Shown here: positions 27,123 to 35,699 of the stretch, in pieces
Numbering within the stretch: position 1 is the first letter of the stretch
Layout of the letters: each line of letters starts with the position of its first letter
Assembly: GCF_001622165.1 (NCBI RefSeq)
Contig: NZ_LVWG01000032.1
Location: forward strand, 186,001 to 250,000
DNA from: Pelodictyon luteolum
GTDB lineage: Bacteria > Bacteroidota > Chlorobiia > Chlorobiales > Chlorobiaceae
DNA: 64,000 nt
Direction: 5' to 3'
Program-made: the position numbers and the translations under genes
Notes under the pieces: model-generated
Told to the model about the DNA's origin: nothing
What the model saw: the letters and a program-made list of their open reading frames with translations, nothing else
The model's database searches: none

Positions 27123-27443
27123 TCAATGCATTTTATCCTTGTACTTCAGAAGCTGCCGACCAAGCGCATCCACGCAAGCATCGATGCACAGCTCATAGGC
27201 CGTTCCGGACTCCTTGGCAATAAAGTCATGCTGCGGCACATGCAACGTTATTTCAGCGTTCTTGTTCCTCTCAAAATCATTATTCTGGTGGTCGAGGATG
27301 ACGTGGCACGTAAGGATTGCCGGATAAAGCTTCGTGAGCGACTGTACAGCACTGCGGGCATACTCCTCTATGGCATTGTGGTTATTGGAATGGCGCAGGG
27401 TGACTTTGATGGTGGGCATCTCGCTGCCTGTATCTTTCGTCAT
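27123..27443 (-). CDS. hpf: Ribosome hibernation promoting factor, short form (HPF/RaiA family)
   Basis: Small ribosome-binding protein that inactivates or protects 30S/70S ribosomes when growth slows. The 106-residue sequence has TIKVTLRHSNNHNAIEEYARSAV, a helix with LTKLYPAIL, and AEITLHVPQHDFIAKE, matching the beta-alpha-beta-beta-beta-alpha fold. The long-form C-terminal domain is absent. The ATG at 27443 has a clear AGGGAGGT ribosome site just upstream. It lies between xerC and hprK. Confidence 0.85.
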   Translation of the reverse strand: MTKDTGSEMPTIKVTLRHSNNHNAIEEYARSAVQSLTKLYPAILTCHVILDHQNNDFERNKNAEITLHVPQHDFIAKESGTAYELCIDACVDALGRQLLKYKDKMH

Positions 27444-27487
27444 AACAACCTCCCTAGGATATATGGGTGAAAAGAATGAAGGAACAA

Positions 27488-27514
27488 GGTCCGGGCAGGA
27501 AAAAGCGCCGGACC
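27488..27514. repeat. Inverted repeat between xerC and hpf
   Basis: GGTCCGG (27488-27494) and CCGGACC (27508-27514) are perfect inverted 7-mers with a 13-base loop in the 80-bp spacer. It may be a weak attenuator; it has no T-run on the minus strand. Confidence 0.3.
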
Positions 27515-27523
27515 GTCAAAGCC

Positions 27524-28531
27524 TCATGCCTTCGGGTGAGCTTTACTGTAAACCTCCCTGAGGCGTTCAAAAGTCACATGGGTATAGATTTCAGTCGTCG
27601 AAAGGTTGCTGTGGCCGAGCATTTCACTGACGCTCTGAAGATCGGCTCCGCCGTTCAAGAGGTGGGTGGCGAAAGTATGGCGCAGCGTATGCGGGTTTTT
27701 CTTCTTTTGCTCGGTAACCGCAGCAAGGTACCTGCGGGTCATCCTCTGGACAAGCATGGGATAGATCTGTTTGCCTTTGTTGGTCAGGAACACATAGCCT
27801 GACTCCCCAGCAGCCCCGTCTAAAGATATTCTAAAGAAGTTTCGCCGGACTTCAAAATATTTTTTGAGGGCAGAAACGGCCGGTGCACCAAGGGGAACGA
27901 TCCTCTGTTTACTACCCTTTCCGGTTATTTTCACATACCCTCCGACCATTTCCAGGTCGCTCTGGCGGAGGCCTGTCAACTCAGAAATCCGGAGCCCGCA
28001 TCCGTAAAGCATCTCAAGGATAGCCGCGTCGCGAAGAAGGGTAAAATTCCGTTGCAACTCCGTGCCGCTGGCGAACCCCTCCCGGTGCGTAGCCATTGGA
28101 ACAACCTCCAGAAACAGCATTGATGCTTCTGGTTCGGTAAGAAAAGAGGGTATGGGGCGGCTGTAGCGAGGCATGGAGACGGCCGACAGTGCGCTCTCAC
28201 TCAGGAGACCCGATTCATGGAGATAGCGGAAAAAGCTTTTGACGGAAGCCAGCTTTCTGGCAATTGATCGCTGCTGCAGACCCCGACGGAGAAGGTCGCC
28301 CATGAACATCCGGACAAGGGAGGGGGTAACTACTGAAGGATCGAACTCCCCGGAACCGGAATGACGGGCGAGAAAGCAAAAAAACTGGCGCAGATCTGCC
28401 CGGTAGGCTACGATGGTCGTTCTGGACAGGTTCCTCTGTCCACGGCCCGAGAGCAGAAAATCCTCAACGAGGCGTTCGGACGATGGTGCCGGCTTATCCT
28501 TCACAAATTGGGAGGCAAGGTTCGACTGCAA
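27524..28531 (-). CDS. xerC: Tyrosine recombinase XerC/XerD
   Basis: Site-specific recombinase that resolves chromosome dimers. The N-terminal SAM-like domain (about 20-110) is followed by the catalytic domain with a full set of active residues: R181 ([10 protein letters not shown]), K205 (TGKGSKQR), H281 and R284 ([10 protein letters not shown]), H307 ([15 protein letters not shown]) and Y316. At 335 residues it is slightly longer than E. coli XerC. Its housekeeping neighbours and full conservation make a phage integrase unlikely. C versus D cannot be decided here. Confidence 0.92.
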   Translation of the reverse strand: MQSNLASQFVKDKPAPSSERLVEDFLLSGRGQRNLSRTTIVAYRADLRQFFCFLARHSGSGEFDPSVVTPSLVRMFMGDLLRRGLQQRSIARKLASVKSFFRYLHESGLLSESALSAVSMPRYSRPIPSFLTEPEASMLFLEVVPMATHREGFASGTELQRNFTLLRDAAILEMLYGCGLRISELTGLRQSDLEMVGGYVKITGKGSKQRIVPLGAPAVSALKKYFEVRRNFFRISLDGAAGESGYVFLTNKGKQIYPMLVQRMTRRYLAAVTEQKKKNPHTLRHTFATHLLNGGADLQSVSEMLGHSNLSTTEIYTHVTFERLREVYSKAHPKA

Positions 28532-28544
28532 TGCGGGACAGGAG

Positions 28545-29348
28545 TCAGGAGAGTGTAAAGGCGACCAGTTCCCGTTTCTTTTTAATGTAGTACAATTTAT
28601 CCCCCCTGATCAGGAAATTGTTACGGGCAGGCATGCTCCCGCCCTCCTCCATCACGTCGCAGTATACCTCAATGCCATCTATCCAAAGGCGCAGGATTGA
28701 ACGCCATCCGTCCACGGTCTTTTCATGGACGGAGAGCGCGACAACGCTGCCACAGACAATCGACTCCCCGCCCCCGCTCCCATCGGGCAGGCGCTCGGCA
28801 GCCTGGGGCAGTAGCACCTTCTGGCGCTCTTCCTCCCCCATGGCCGAAGCCCTGAGGCTCGATGCATCCTCGCACGCACTCTCCTTCCCCGTCAATGGAT
28901 CCAGAAGGACATAGCTCCGTTCTGGAAATCCAGCAAAGGAAGTCTGTCGGCAAGCAAGCAGGCCGGCATCGGTGTGAGCGACATACTCCAAGCCCGGCTG
29001 CGACCAGATGATTGATCCTGTCCGGGCAAGAACGGCCCATATCCCCCTGTGCAGCGGACTACCCTCCTGCCAGGCATGGAGATAGACCAGGTCACGGTGG
29101 GTCGACTCTATCCCCGTAAACCACCCTCCGCCGAGCGGAGAATCCAGGGCGGGATCGAGCGGCTGAAAATCATCAATCAGCACCCGACCCTCATCGGGAT
29201 CAACTGCAAAAAAGAAGGCCCGGCGGTTGGAAGGAAAGCGCTTCTGGCCGAACAGCGTGCCGGAACCGGTAAAGGATAGCTGCCAGAGGACAGCCCCATC
29301 TCCGCCGTCATACCGCCAGGCCTCGCCAAATGGCTTTAGGGCATCCAT
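28545..29348 (-). CDS. Uncharacterized protein, DUF4905-like
   Basis: 267 residues, no signal peptide and no membrane segment. It begins [19 protein letters not shown] and continues with repeated beta-rich stretches such as [20 protein letters not shown] and [11 protein letters not shown], suggesting a beta-propeller-like or WD-type fold. It resembles the DUF4905 family of Bacteroidetes/Chlorobi as I remember it. Function unknown. It starts two bases before the end of the methyltransferase gene and ends 13 bases before xerC, so it belongs to that operon. Confidence 0.75.
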   Translation of the reverse strand: MDALKPFGEAWRYDGGDGAVLWQLSFTGSGTLFGQKRFPSNRRAFFFAVDPDEGRVLIDDFQPLDPALDSPLGGGWFTGIESTHRDLVYLHAWQEGSPLHRGIWAVLARTGSIIWSQPGLEYVAHTDAGLLACRQTSFAGFPERSYVLLDPLTGKESACEDASSLRASAMGEEERQKVLLPQAAERLPDGSGGGESIVCGSVVALSVHEKTVDGWRSILRLWIDGIEVYCDVMEEGGSMPARNNFLIRGDKLYYIKKKRELVAFTLS

Positions 29349-29349
29349 A

Positions 29350-30045
29350 TCAGCGCGTCAGCCTGTAGATATTGACCGCGACGGGTTTACCATCCCCCCG
29401 ATGCTCACGCGCATGTGCCTTTACTGAAAACCCGTTCTCCGCGGCAAGCTCAAGGAACTGCTCGGCAAGTCGGCGGCGGGGGTCGGCGATATAGGCGCAT
29501 CCGCCCGGCTTCAGCAACCGTTCGATAGAAAGAAGGATCGGAAGCAGGTTTACCCGTTCGTAAAGCACATCGGCGGCAAGAAGCATGTCGAAGCGCTCTT
29601 CCTGACGAACATTGCGCCAGTCAAGCTGTTCGATGTCGATCCGGGTAGCGTTCTTCAGGGCGTTGCAGCGGATGAAGCGAAGCGCCTCGGTCGAGTAGTC
29701 GGTGGCAAGCACACTCGCACCAAGAGAAGCCGCAACCACCGAAACGAGCCCGGTGCCTGCACCGATCTCAATGATACGGACACCATTAAGCGGCACGGAT
29801 TCGGAGAGAAACTCCGAGAGGGCCAGGGCGGATGGCCAGATTTCAGCCCAGTAGGGCATCTGTTCATCGCGGATGAACTCTTCAGGCGAAATCCTGTCGA
29901 GCAGGGCATAACTGTCGCTGACGCTTGTAAAACTGAACGCGCGGCCACCGATCTCGCAGTGTGTATCGAGCAGGTCATACTCCCGGGCCAGTTCCGCGGC
30001 CAGGCGGCCGGCATCACCGCGGATCTCTTCAGCCGAATGCATCAT
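29350..30045 (-). CDS. SAM-dependent methyltransferase, protein-lysine methyltransferase-like
   Basis: 231-residue class I methyltransferase. Motif I is IIEIGAGTGLVSVVAA, the acidic loop is VLATDYSTEAL, and motif IV is FDMLLAADVLYERVNL. The upstream block EQMPYWAEIWPSALALSEFL resembles METTL20/ETFB-lysine and nicotinamide N-methyltransferase-like proteins, whose substrates are proteins. The substrate here is unknown. It is the first gene of the long minus-strand run that leads to xerC, hpf and hprK. Confidence 0.8.
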   Translation of the reverse strand: MMHSAEEIRGDAGRLAAELAREYDLLDTHCEIGGRAFSFTSVSDSYALLDRISPEEFIRDEQMPYWAEIWPSALALSEFLSESVPLNGVRIIEIGAGTGLVSVVAASLGASVLATDYSTEALRFIRCNALKNATRIDIEQLDWRNVRQEERFDMLLAADVLYERVNLLPILLSIERLLKPGGCAYIADPRRRLAEQFLELAAENGFSVKAHAREHRGDGKPVAVNIYRLTR

Positions 30046-30193
30046 GAGCGGCAGTCTTGAGGGTCATTTGAGGTATGAGGATCATAAAAAAATCAAACTG
30101 AATGTACTGAAAATCACTCTGGATTTCTATTTTTGAGCGTTCAGGATAACAGAGCGCCACGAGCCCGAAACAACCCGATAAAAAAACGGCCCC

Positions 30194-30544
30194 ATGAAAC
30201 AAGAGATTCTGGAAGTCTTCGACAACACCTACCCTGACCGCGACTACACAATCGAGATCGTCAACCCGGAGTTCACCTCGGTCTGCCCCAAAACGGGCCT
30301 TCCGGACTTCGGAACCATCACCGTCAGCTATGTTCCCGATAAAACCTGCATCGAACTCAAGTCGCTCAAATACTATTTCCTTGAGTTCCGCAACGCCGGC
30401 ATCTTCTATGAAAATGTCACAAACCGCATCCTCGACGACCTCGTCGCCGTTTCAAACCCCCGAAGCATGACCGTCAGAACGGAGTGGAAAGCCCGCGGCG
30501 GCATCACCGAAACCGTCACCGTCAGCCACAACGCTTCGGCCTGA
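30194..30544 (+). CDS. queF: NADPH-dependent 7-cyano-7-deazaguanine reductase
   Basis: Reduces preQ0 to preQ1 in queuosine synthesis. The 116-residue, single-domain (type I) enzyme has the catalytic cysteine in [15 protein letters not shown], followed by [20 protein letters not shown], the signature QueF region. No preQ1 riboswitch can be recognised in the 148-bp upstream spacer. It is divergent from the methyltransferase gene. Confidence 0.96.
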   Translation: MKQEILEVFDNTYPDRDYTIEIVNPEFTSVCPKTGLPDFGTITVSYVPDKTCIELKSLKYYFLEFRNAGIFYENVTNRILDDLVAVSNPRSMTVRTEWKARGGITETVTVSHNASA

Positions 30545-30550
30545 ACGCCA

Positions 30551-30581
30551 GAAAGCCCCGGAGGAACACTTCGGGGCTTTC
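30551..30581. terminator. Hairpin between convergent queF and pscC
   Basis: GAAAGCCCCG (30551-30560) and CGGGGCTTTC (30572-30581) form a perfect 10-bp stem with an 11-base loop. The T-run is only three long, so termination may be weak. Confidence 0.6.
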
Positions 30582-30622
30582 AATGCTAATCTATGGGTAT
30601 GGAGCAGAAGCTCCGCCTGCCC

Positions 30623-31264
30623 TCAGTACTTCTCGGTCAGGTAAATCATGATATCGTCTGCATCAGCATCAGAAATGCCGGAACCGGGATAGGCCTGCAT
30701 ACGCTTGACAATGATGTCAATCTTTCCGGTCTTCTTGAACTTGGTACGCAGCGCATCTTCGACCGAACCGAGGGTATGGCACTTGTTGCAGCGACCGTCG
30801 GTCAGGTCCTTTGCAGCAGCAAAATCAAAACCTTCGGGTGCAGGAGGCACATTGGTGGTGGCTGCCGGCTGGTTGAGAAAGGCATTCAGGTCGTCAACAG
30901 TCCGGATATAGTCGCCCTGAAGCGTCGTGGTGCGACCGGTAGTGGAAAGCAGGATGCCCGAAGGCCTCAGCCATAGAATGGCGAACATCACGGCAACAAT
31001 GGCGATAATGGTAAGAGGAAGGCTCAGGAACCACTTATCGCTGACCCTGCCGGAGATTTTACCGAACCCCCTGATGATGAGCGAGGCACACAGGATAAGC
31101 AGGAACCATCCGGTAAAGGAACGAAGGGGGGTAAGGACCGAAGATATGTTCTCCGCCGGAACCTTGAAACCGGTCAGAAACGACACTCCGAAAAACAAAG
31201 CCCCCATTAAGGCCGCTCCACCAAAAGCAAGGGCGATAAGCTTACCGTTTGATTTGTTGTCCAT
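30623..31264 (-). CDS. pscC: Photosynthetic reaction-centre cytochrome c-551 (cytochrome cz)
   Basis: Mono-heme membrane cytochrome that donates electrons to P840 of the type I reaction centre of green sulfur bacteria. The 213 residues comprise three N-terminal helices (about 9-31, 50-66, 79-99) and a C-terminal c-type domain. The heme site is C159-N-K-C162-H163, and the probable distal ligand is M189 in IVKRMQAYPGSG. This layout is specific to PscC. It is divergent from ppc across a 175-bp spacer. The ATG lacks a clear ribosome site. Confidence 0.93.
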   Translation of the reverse strand: MDNKSNGKLIALAFGGAALMGALFFGVSFLTGFKVPAENISSVLTPLRSFTGWFLLILCASLIIRGFGKISGRVSDKWFLSLPLTIIAIVAVMFAILWLRPSGILLSTTGRTTTLQGDYIRTVDDLNAFLNQPAATTNVPPAPEGFDFAAAKDLTDGRCNKCHTLGSVEDALRTKFKKTGKIDIIVKRMQAYPGSGISDADADDIMIYLTEKY

Positions 31265-31439
31265 GACTGGTAATGAGTTAGGAGTTAGTGGCTTACCATA
31301 AAATTATTGAGTAAGATAAACATAAAACATAAAGGCGGCAAACATTAACCGAAAATAGCCCGATGAGCCGGAAATCCCCGTACGTTGTTATTTTACGTCC
31401 GATACCCCCCTCCCTGCAACCATTCCAAGCACCTGCCCC

Positions 31440-34205
31440 ATGATCAGCACGACCAGCAGCATCATCGACTTTGAAAAAGCAGAACGGGATGCCGGGTTCC
31501 TCATCAGTTGTTTTCAGGAGATGCTTTGCAGTCTCGGTGAAGAGTCTCTGGCCGCCCGTCTCCCGCGCGGAGGCCGCGGGATCGAACTTGGGCACTACCC
31601 CGACACGGAGCGGGCGCTGCAGGCCTACTCCATATTCTTTCAGCTGCTCAATATGGCTGAGGAGAACTCGGCGGCACAGAACCGCCGGACGCTCGAATCC
31701 GAACATGGTGCCGCATCTCTTGAAGGGCTCTGGGGCCGGACCCTCCTGCTTATCCAGCAGCAGGGGCTTTCGGAGAAAGAAGCCCGGGGCGTGCTCTCAA
31801 GAGTGCAGGTCCATCCCGTCCTGACAGCGCATCCGACAGAAGCGAAACGAAAAACCGTACTGGAACTCCACCGCCACATCTACCTTCTTCTGGTCAAGCG
31901 GGAGAACCAGATGTGGACCCCTGCCGAGCAGCATGATATCCGCAGGGAGATCATGGCCGCGATGGAAACGCTGTGGAGGACCGGCGAAATCCTTTTCCAG
32001 AAACCATCTGTTGCCGATGAGCGGGCGAATGTTGCCCATTATCTGGAGAACATTTTCCCCGACGCCATCACCATGATGGATCGCCGCCTCATGAAAGCGT
32101 GGGAGGCTGCAGGATTTTCAGCCCGTTCACTCCAGGTCCCTGATGATCTCCCCTCGATCAGCTTCAGCAGCTGGGTGGGAGGGGACCGTGACGGGCACCC
32201 CCTCGTCACCGCAGAGGTTACCGCTGAGACGCTCGGTGACATGCGTCTGAAAGCCGTCGGGCTCATCGATTCCGCCCTCCGGGACCTCGGCTCCAAGCTC
32301 AGCCTGTCAGATCGCCTTCAGGATCCCGGAGAGGCACTCCTGCGGCGTATGGACGCCCTCAGGAAAAAACACGGCAAACGTGGTATGGAAGCCGTTCGCC
32401 GCAATGAAAGAGAGCCCTGGCGGCAGTTCATCAACCTTATGAGAATATCGCTCCCTCCGGCCATCCGGGGATCAGGATCAGGATCGGCATTCCGCTACCG
32501 CTCGGCAAGAGAACTCCTCGGAGATCTTGCCATCCTCACCCGTTCACTCGAAGGAATCGGAGCGGAAAACATTGCCCGGGAGTTCGTATTTCCCCTCTCA
32601 CGAACCGTGCAATCCTTCGGTTTCCACCTCGCATCGCTCGACATCCGCCAGAACAGCCGGGTCCACGATCTGGCGCTCACCGCACTCGTCAGGGCGGCAG
32701 GAAACGGGGAACAGGATGAAATCCCATACATCGACATGTGCGAAGAGGAAAAGCGGACGCTGCTTGAGCGCGAACTCCGCTCCCCCCGCCCGTTCACACG
32801 CCCCGACATGCATGCCGGACCTGAAGCCGAATCGGTGCTCGACTGCTTCAGGGTGCTTTCGGGTCATATCCGATCATTCGGCACAGAGGGTATTGGATCG
32901 ATCATTGTCAGCATGACCCGCAGCGTCTCCGATCTTCTCTCCGTCTATCTCTTTGCGCGTGAAACCGGGCTCATGACTTCCATACAAGGAAAAAGCGCCT
33001 GCGTCCTGCCGGTCGTACCCCTCTTTGAAACCATTGGCGATCTTGAAAAAAGCCCCGACATTCTCGAGGCCTTCCTCAGCCACCCTGTCACAGAGAGCAG
33101 CCTCGAGTACCAGCGAAAACGCGATGGCGCAAAACGCAGGGTGGTGGAAGTGATGATCGGCTACAGTGACAGCAACAAGGACGGAGGGCTTCTGACCAGC
33201 GCCTGGGCGCTCTACAGGGCAGAAGAAGCAATGCTGGAAGTGGGCCGCCGTCACGACACCTGCATCCGCTTCTTCCACGGCAGGGGCGGCAGCATCAGCC
33301 GCGGTGCCGGGCCGACACACCGGTTCATCAGAGCCCAACCCTACGGGGCCTGCAACGGCGGCATGCGATTTACCGAACAGGGTGAAACCATCGCACAGAA
33401 ATACGCAAACCGCATCAGCGCAGTCTACAACCTGGAACTCTTCATGGCAGGCGTTGCCGGCTCGCTCATCAGGGAGAGCAGGCATGAAAATAAGGCACAC
33501 CACCTCGAACCGGTCATGGACCGCCTCTCCGGCGCATCCTACAGCACCTACCGCAAACTCATTGAAACAGAGGGGTTTGTGACCTTCTTCCGTCAGGCGG
33601 CTCCCGTCGACATCATCGAAGCAAACAGGATCGGCTCACGCCCATCGAGGCGCACCGGCGGAGACAGCCTGGACGACCTGCGGGCCATTCCCTGGGTGTT
33701 CAGCTGGAATCAGGCCCGGTTTTCGCTTTCAGGGTGGTACGGAGTTGGCTCTGCGCTCGAAGCCCTCAGTGAAAGCGACCCTGAAGCATTCGAGGACATC
33801 CGCCTCCGATCCCACGAATGGCCTCCCCTGCGCTACATCATCAGCAATGCCGACACCGGGCTGGCCGCCGCTGACCTTTCAATCATGGAACTTTATGCCG
33901 GGCTGGTTTCCGATGCGGGACTGCGGGTCAAGATCATGACAATGATCGAAGAAGAGTATCGGAAAACAAAGCGCTTCATCGATATCCTCTACAGCAAGCC
34001 ATTGGCTACCCAGCGCCTCAATGTCAACCGTTTCATCGAACTCCGGCGCGAAGGACTCGGCTTGCTGCACCGTTGGCAGGTAAAGCGCATCGCCGAGTGG
34101 AGGCTGCTGATGGATGAGGGTCGGAAGGAACAGGCCGATGCCATGCTGCCGGAACTCTTCCTGACCGTAAACGCCATCTCGGGCGGCCTTCGCACGACCG
34201 GCTGA
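31440..34205 (+). CDS. ppc: Phosphoenolpyruvate carboxylase
   Basis: Carboxylates PEP to oxaloacetate, feeding the reductive TCA cycle. The 921-residue protein has the catalytic H131 motif VLTAHPTEAKR, GYSDSNKDGG, the FHGRGGSISRGAGPTH loop and SRPSRR followed by RAIPWVFSWNQARFSLSGWYG. The Gly-rich loop reads ISRGAG where most bacterial enzymes have VGRGGG, a small divergence. Length is normal. It is divergent from pscC; the ATG has no ribosome site. Confidence 0.96.
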   Translation: MISTTSSIIDFEKAERDAGFLISCFQEMLCSLGEESLAARLPRGGRGIELGHYPDTERALQAYSIFFQLLNMAEENSAAQNRRTLESEHGAASLEGLWGRTLLLIQQQGLSEKEARGVLSRVQVHPVLTAHPTEAKRKTVLELHRHIYLLLVKRENQMWTPAEQHDIRREIMAAMETLWRTGEILFQKPSVADERANVAHYLENIFPDAITMMDRRLMKAWEAAGFSARSLQVPDDLPSISFSSWVGGDRDGHPLVTAEVTAETLGDMRLKAVGLIDSALRDLGSKLSLSDRLQDPGEALLRRMDALRKKHGKRGMEAVRRNEREPWRQFINLMRISLPPAIRGSGSGSAFRYRSARELLGDLAILTRSLEGIGAENIAREFVFPLSRTVQSFGFHLASLDIRQNSRVHDLALTALVRAAGNGEQDEIPYIDMCEEEKRTLLERELRSPRPFTRPDMHAGPEAESVLDCFRVLSGHIRSFGTEGIGSIIVSMTRSVSDLLSVYLFARETGLMTSIQGKSACVLPVVPLFETIGDLEKSPDILEAFLSHPVTESSLEYQRKRDGAKRRVVEVMIGYSDSNKDGGLLTSAWALYRAEEAMLEVGRRHDTCIRFFHGRGGSISRGAGPTHRFIRAQPYGACNGGMRFTEQGETIAQKYANRISAVYNLELFMAGVAGSLIRESRHENKAHHLEPVMDRLSGASYSTYRKLIETEGFVTFFRQAAPVDIIEANRIGSRPSRRTGGDSLDDLRAIPWVFSWNQARFSLSGWYGVGSALEALSESDPEAFEDIRLRSHEWPPLRYIISNADTGLAAADLSIMELYAGLVSDAGLRVKIMTMIEEEYRKTKRFIDILYSKPLATQRLNVNRFIELRREGLGLLHRWQVKRIAEWRLLMDEGRKEQADAMLPELFLTVNAISGGLRTTG

Positions 34206-34241
34206 AGAACCCATGCCGCATCCTGGTGGGAGGCGGGAGAT

Positions 34242-34269
34242 TTCACAATTGCAGGGGGATGGCTATATT
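34242..34269 (+). promoter_or_regulatory. Possible promoter for the porin-like gene
   Basis: TTCACA (34242-34247), a 5/6 match to TTGACA, is followed after 16 bases by TATATT (34264-34269). The -10 box lies 46 bases before the porin start. Confidence 0.45.
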
Positions 34270-34315
34270 ACGGACTTTATCCCGACTAGTCCATGCAACA
34301 GCAACACCCGACCCC

Positions 34316-35623
34316 ATGACACTGAAGCATACCCTCACACCGCTGCTCCTTGGCGCAATACTCTTCATGTCGGCAGCTCCGGCGCCCGCAATGGCTGAGG
34401 GAAGCCTCGAGGAGCGCATCGTCCGCCTTGAGGGTGAGATTGCCGAACTCAAAGCCCTCCTGCAGGCACGACCGGCCGCCACGACCGAAGCCCCCGCATC
34501 TTCTGCACCCGAACCCCAGGCAGAAAAACCACCCGTTACTGCCGCACCGGGCGTCAAGCTGCGCCTTTACGGATTTGCCCGGTTCGATGGTGCCTACGAC
34601 ACCGGCCGGCTTTACCCCGGAAACATCGCACTCTATGCAACACAAGGCAGCGATGGCGACGCCGAATGGAACCTCACGGGCAATGCAACACGTATCGGCA
34701 TGGACCTCTCCGGACCCGACACGGAAGCAATGAAGCTTTCTGCAAAAATCGAGTTCGACTTCTTTGGCGGAGGAACTGAAAACGCCGCGAACCCCCGCCT
34801 TCGTCACGGCTACATCAAAACATACTGGCCCGGGTCCGACCTCAGCATCATAGCCGGACAGACCTGGGACCTGAACTCCTCGCTCATTCCGTTCGTCGAC
34901 GATGCAGGACTCATGTGGGATGCCGGAAACATAGGCGGGCGTCATCCTCAGGTACGGCTCACCAAAGGCTTCAAGGCCGGCGACAAAGAGCGCGTGGAAA
35001 TAGCGGTAGCCGCGGCACGGAACATCGGTGAAACGGACAGCATAACCGGCGCCGCATCCGATACGGGCAAGGATGCCAACCTGCCGACCATCCAGGGTCG
35101 ACTGGCCCTCTCCACCCCGCTACTGGTTGCCGACAGGCCGGCCACGATCGCTGTTTCCGGTCATTACGGCCAGGAGCAGTGGGATCTGGACGCATCGAAC
35201 ACCCACATAACCGCTGACACCTGGTCAGCCTGCCTTGAGCTCTCCATGCCGCTTAGCCAGAAACTGCTGTTTGCAGGCGAGTGCTTCACCGGATCAAACC
35301 TTGAGAACTATTGGGGAGGCATTGGGCAGAGCCTCGGCTCAACAGGCAATGAAACGCGGGCGCAGGGTGGCTGGGCAGCATTGCGCTACAGCCTCTCGCC
35401 CTCCACAGCGGTCGCGCTCGGAGCCGGTGTCGACGATCCCGAAAACAGCGATCTTACCGCAGGCAGCCGCTCCTTCAACCGCACCATCTTCGCCAACGTG
35501 ATAGAAAGCATCACACCGAACTTCATCCTCGGGCTCCAGCTCTCGCAGTGGAAAACCGGGTACATCGGCGCCAGCGACAGCGACGTCTGGAGAACCCAGA
35601 CATCCCTCACCTACACATTCTGA
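34316..35623 (+). CDS. Porin-like outer-membrane beta-barrel protein
   Basis: 435-residue protein with a clear signal peptide (KHTLTPLLLGAILFMSAAPAP, cleavage near AMA-EG). A short coiled coil follows (SLEERIVRLEGEIAELKALL), then a Pro/Ala/Glu linker. The rest is an amphipathic beta-strand region (RLYGFARFDGAYD...) ending in a terminal Phe, as in barrel proteins. The coiled coil suggests a peptidoglycan- or trimer-linked porin. Substrate unknown. I chose ATG 34316 because the signal peptide starts there; the frame is open 30 codons further up. Confidence 0.85.
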   Translation: MTLKHTLTPLLLGAILFMSAAPAPAMAEGSLEERIVRLEGEIAELKALLQARPAATTEAPASSAPEPQAEKPPVTAAPGVKLRLYGFARFDGAYDTGRLYPGNIALYATQGSDGDAEWNLTGNATRIGMDLSGPDTEAMKLSAKIEFDFFGGGTENAANPRLRHGYIKTYWPGSDLSIIAGQTWDLNSSLIPFVDDAGLMWDAGNIGGRHPQVRLTKGFKAGDKERVEIAVAAARNIGETDSITGAASDTGKDANLPTIQGRLALSTPLLVADRPATIAVSGHYGQEQWDLDASNTHITADTWSACLELSMPLSQKLLFAGECFTGSNLENYWGGIGQSLGSTGNETRAQGGWAALRYSLSPSTAVALGAGVDDPENSDLTAGSRSFNRTIFANVIESITPNFILGLQLSQWKTGYIGASDSDVWRTQTSLTYTF

Positions 35624-35646
35624 CGAGAGACGAACATGTCTACGAG

Positions 35647-35666
35647 CCCCGGTTTCACCGCCGGGG
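35647..35666. terminator. Hairpin between the porin-like gene and sppA
   Basis: CCCCGG and CCGGGG arms with a short loop are present between the two convergent genes, with no T-run. It is a weak terminator candidate. Confidence 0.35.
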
Positions 35667-35699
35667 TCCGCAGTATTTCAGCGCAATGCCTGCCTGCTT

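Noticed and set aside
27524-28531. Phage integrase marking a mobile element
   Set aside because: All neighbours are housekeeping genes, no attachment-site duplication or tRNA is present, and the sequence fits XerC/XerD.
30046-30193. preQ1 riboswitch upstream of queF
   Set aside because: No conserved preQ1-I or preQ1-II core or pseudoknot arms could be recognised in this spacer.
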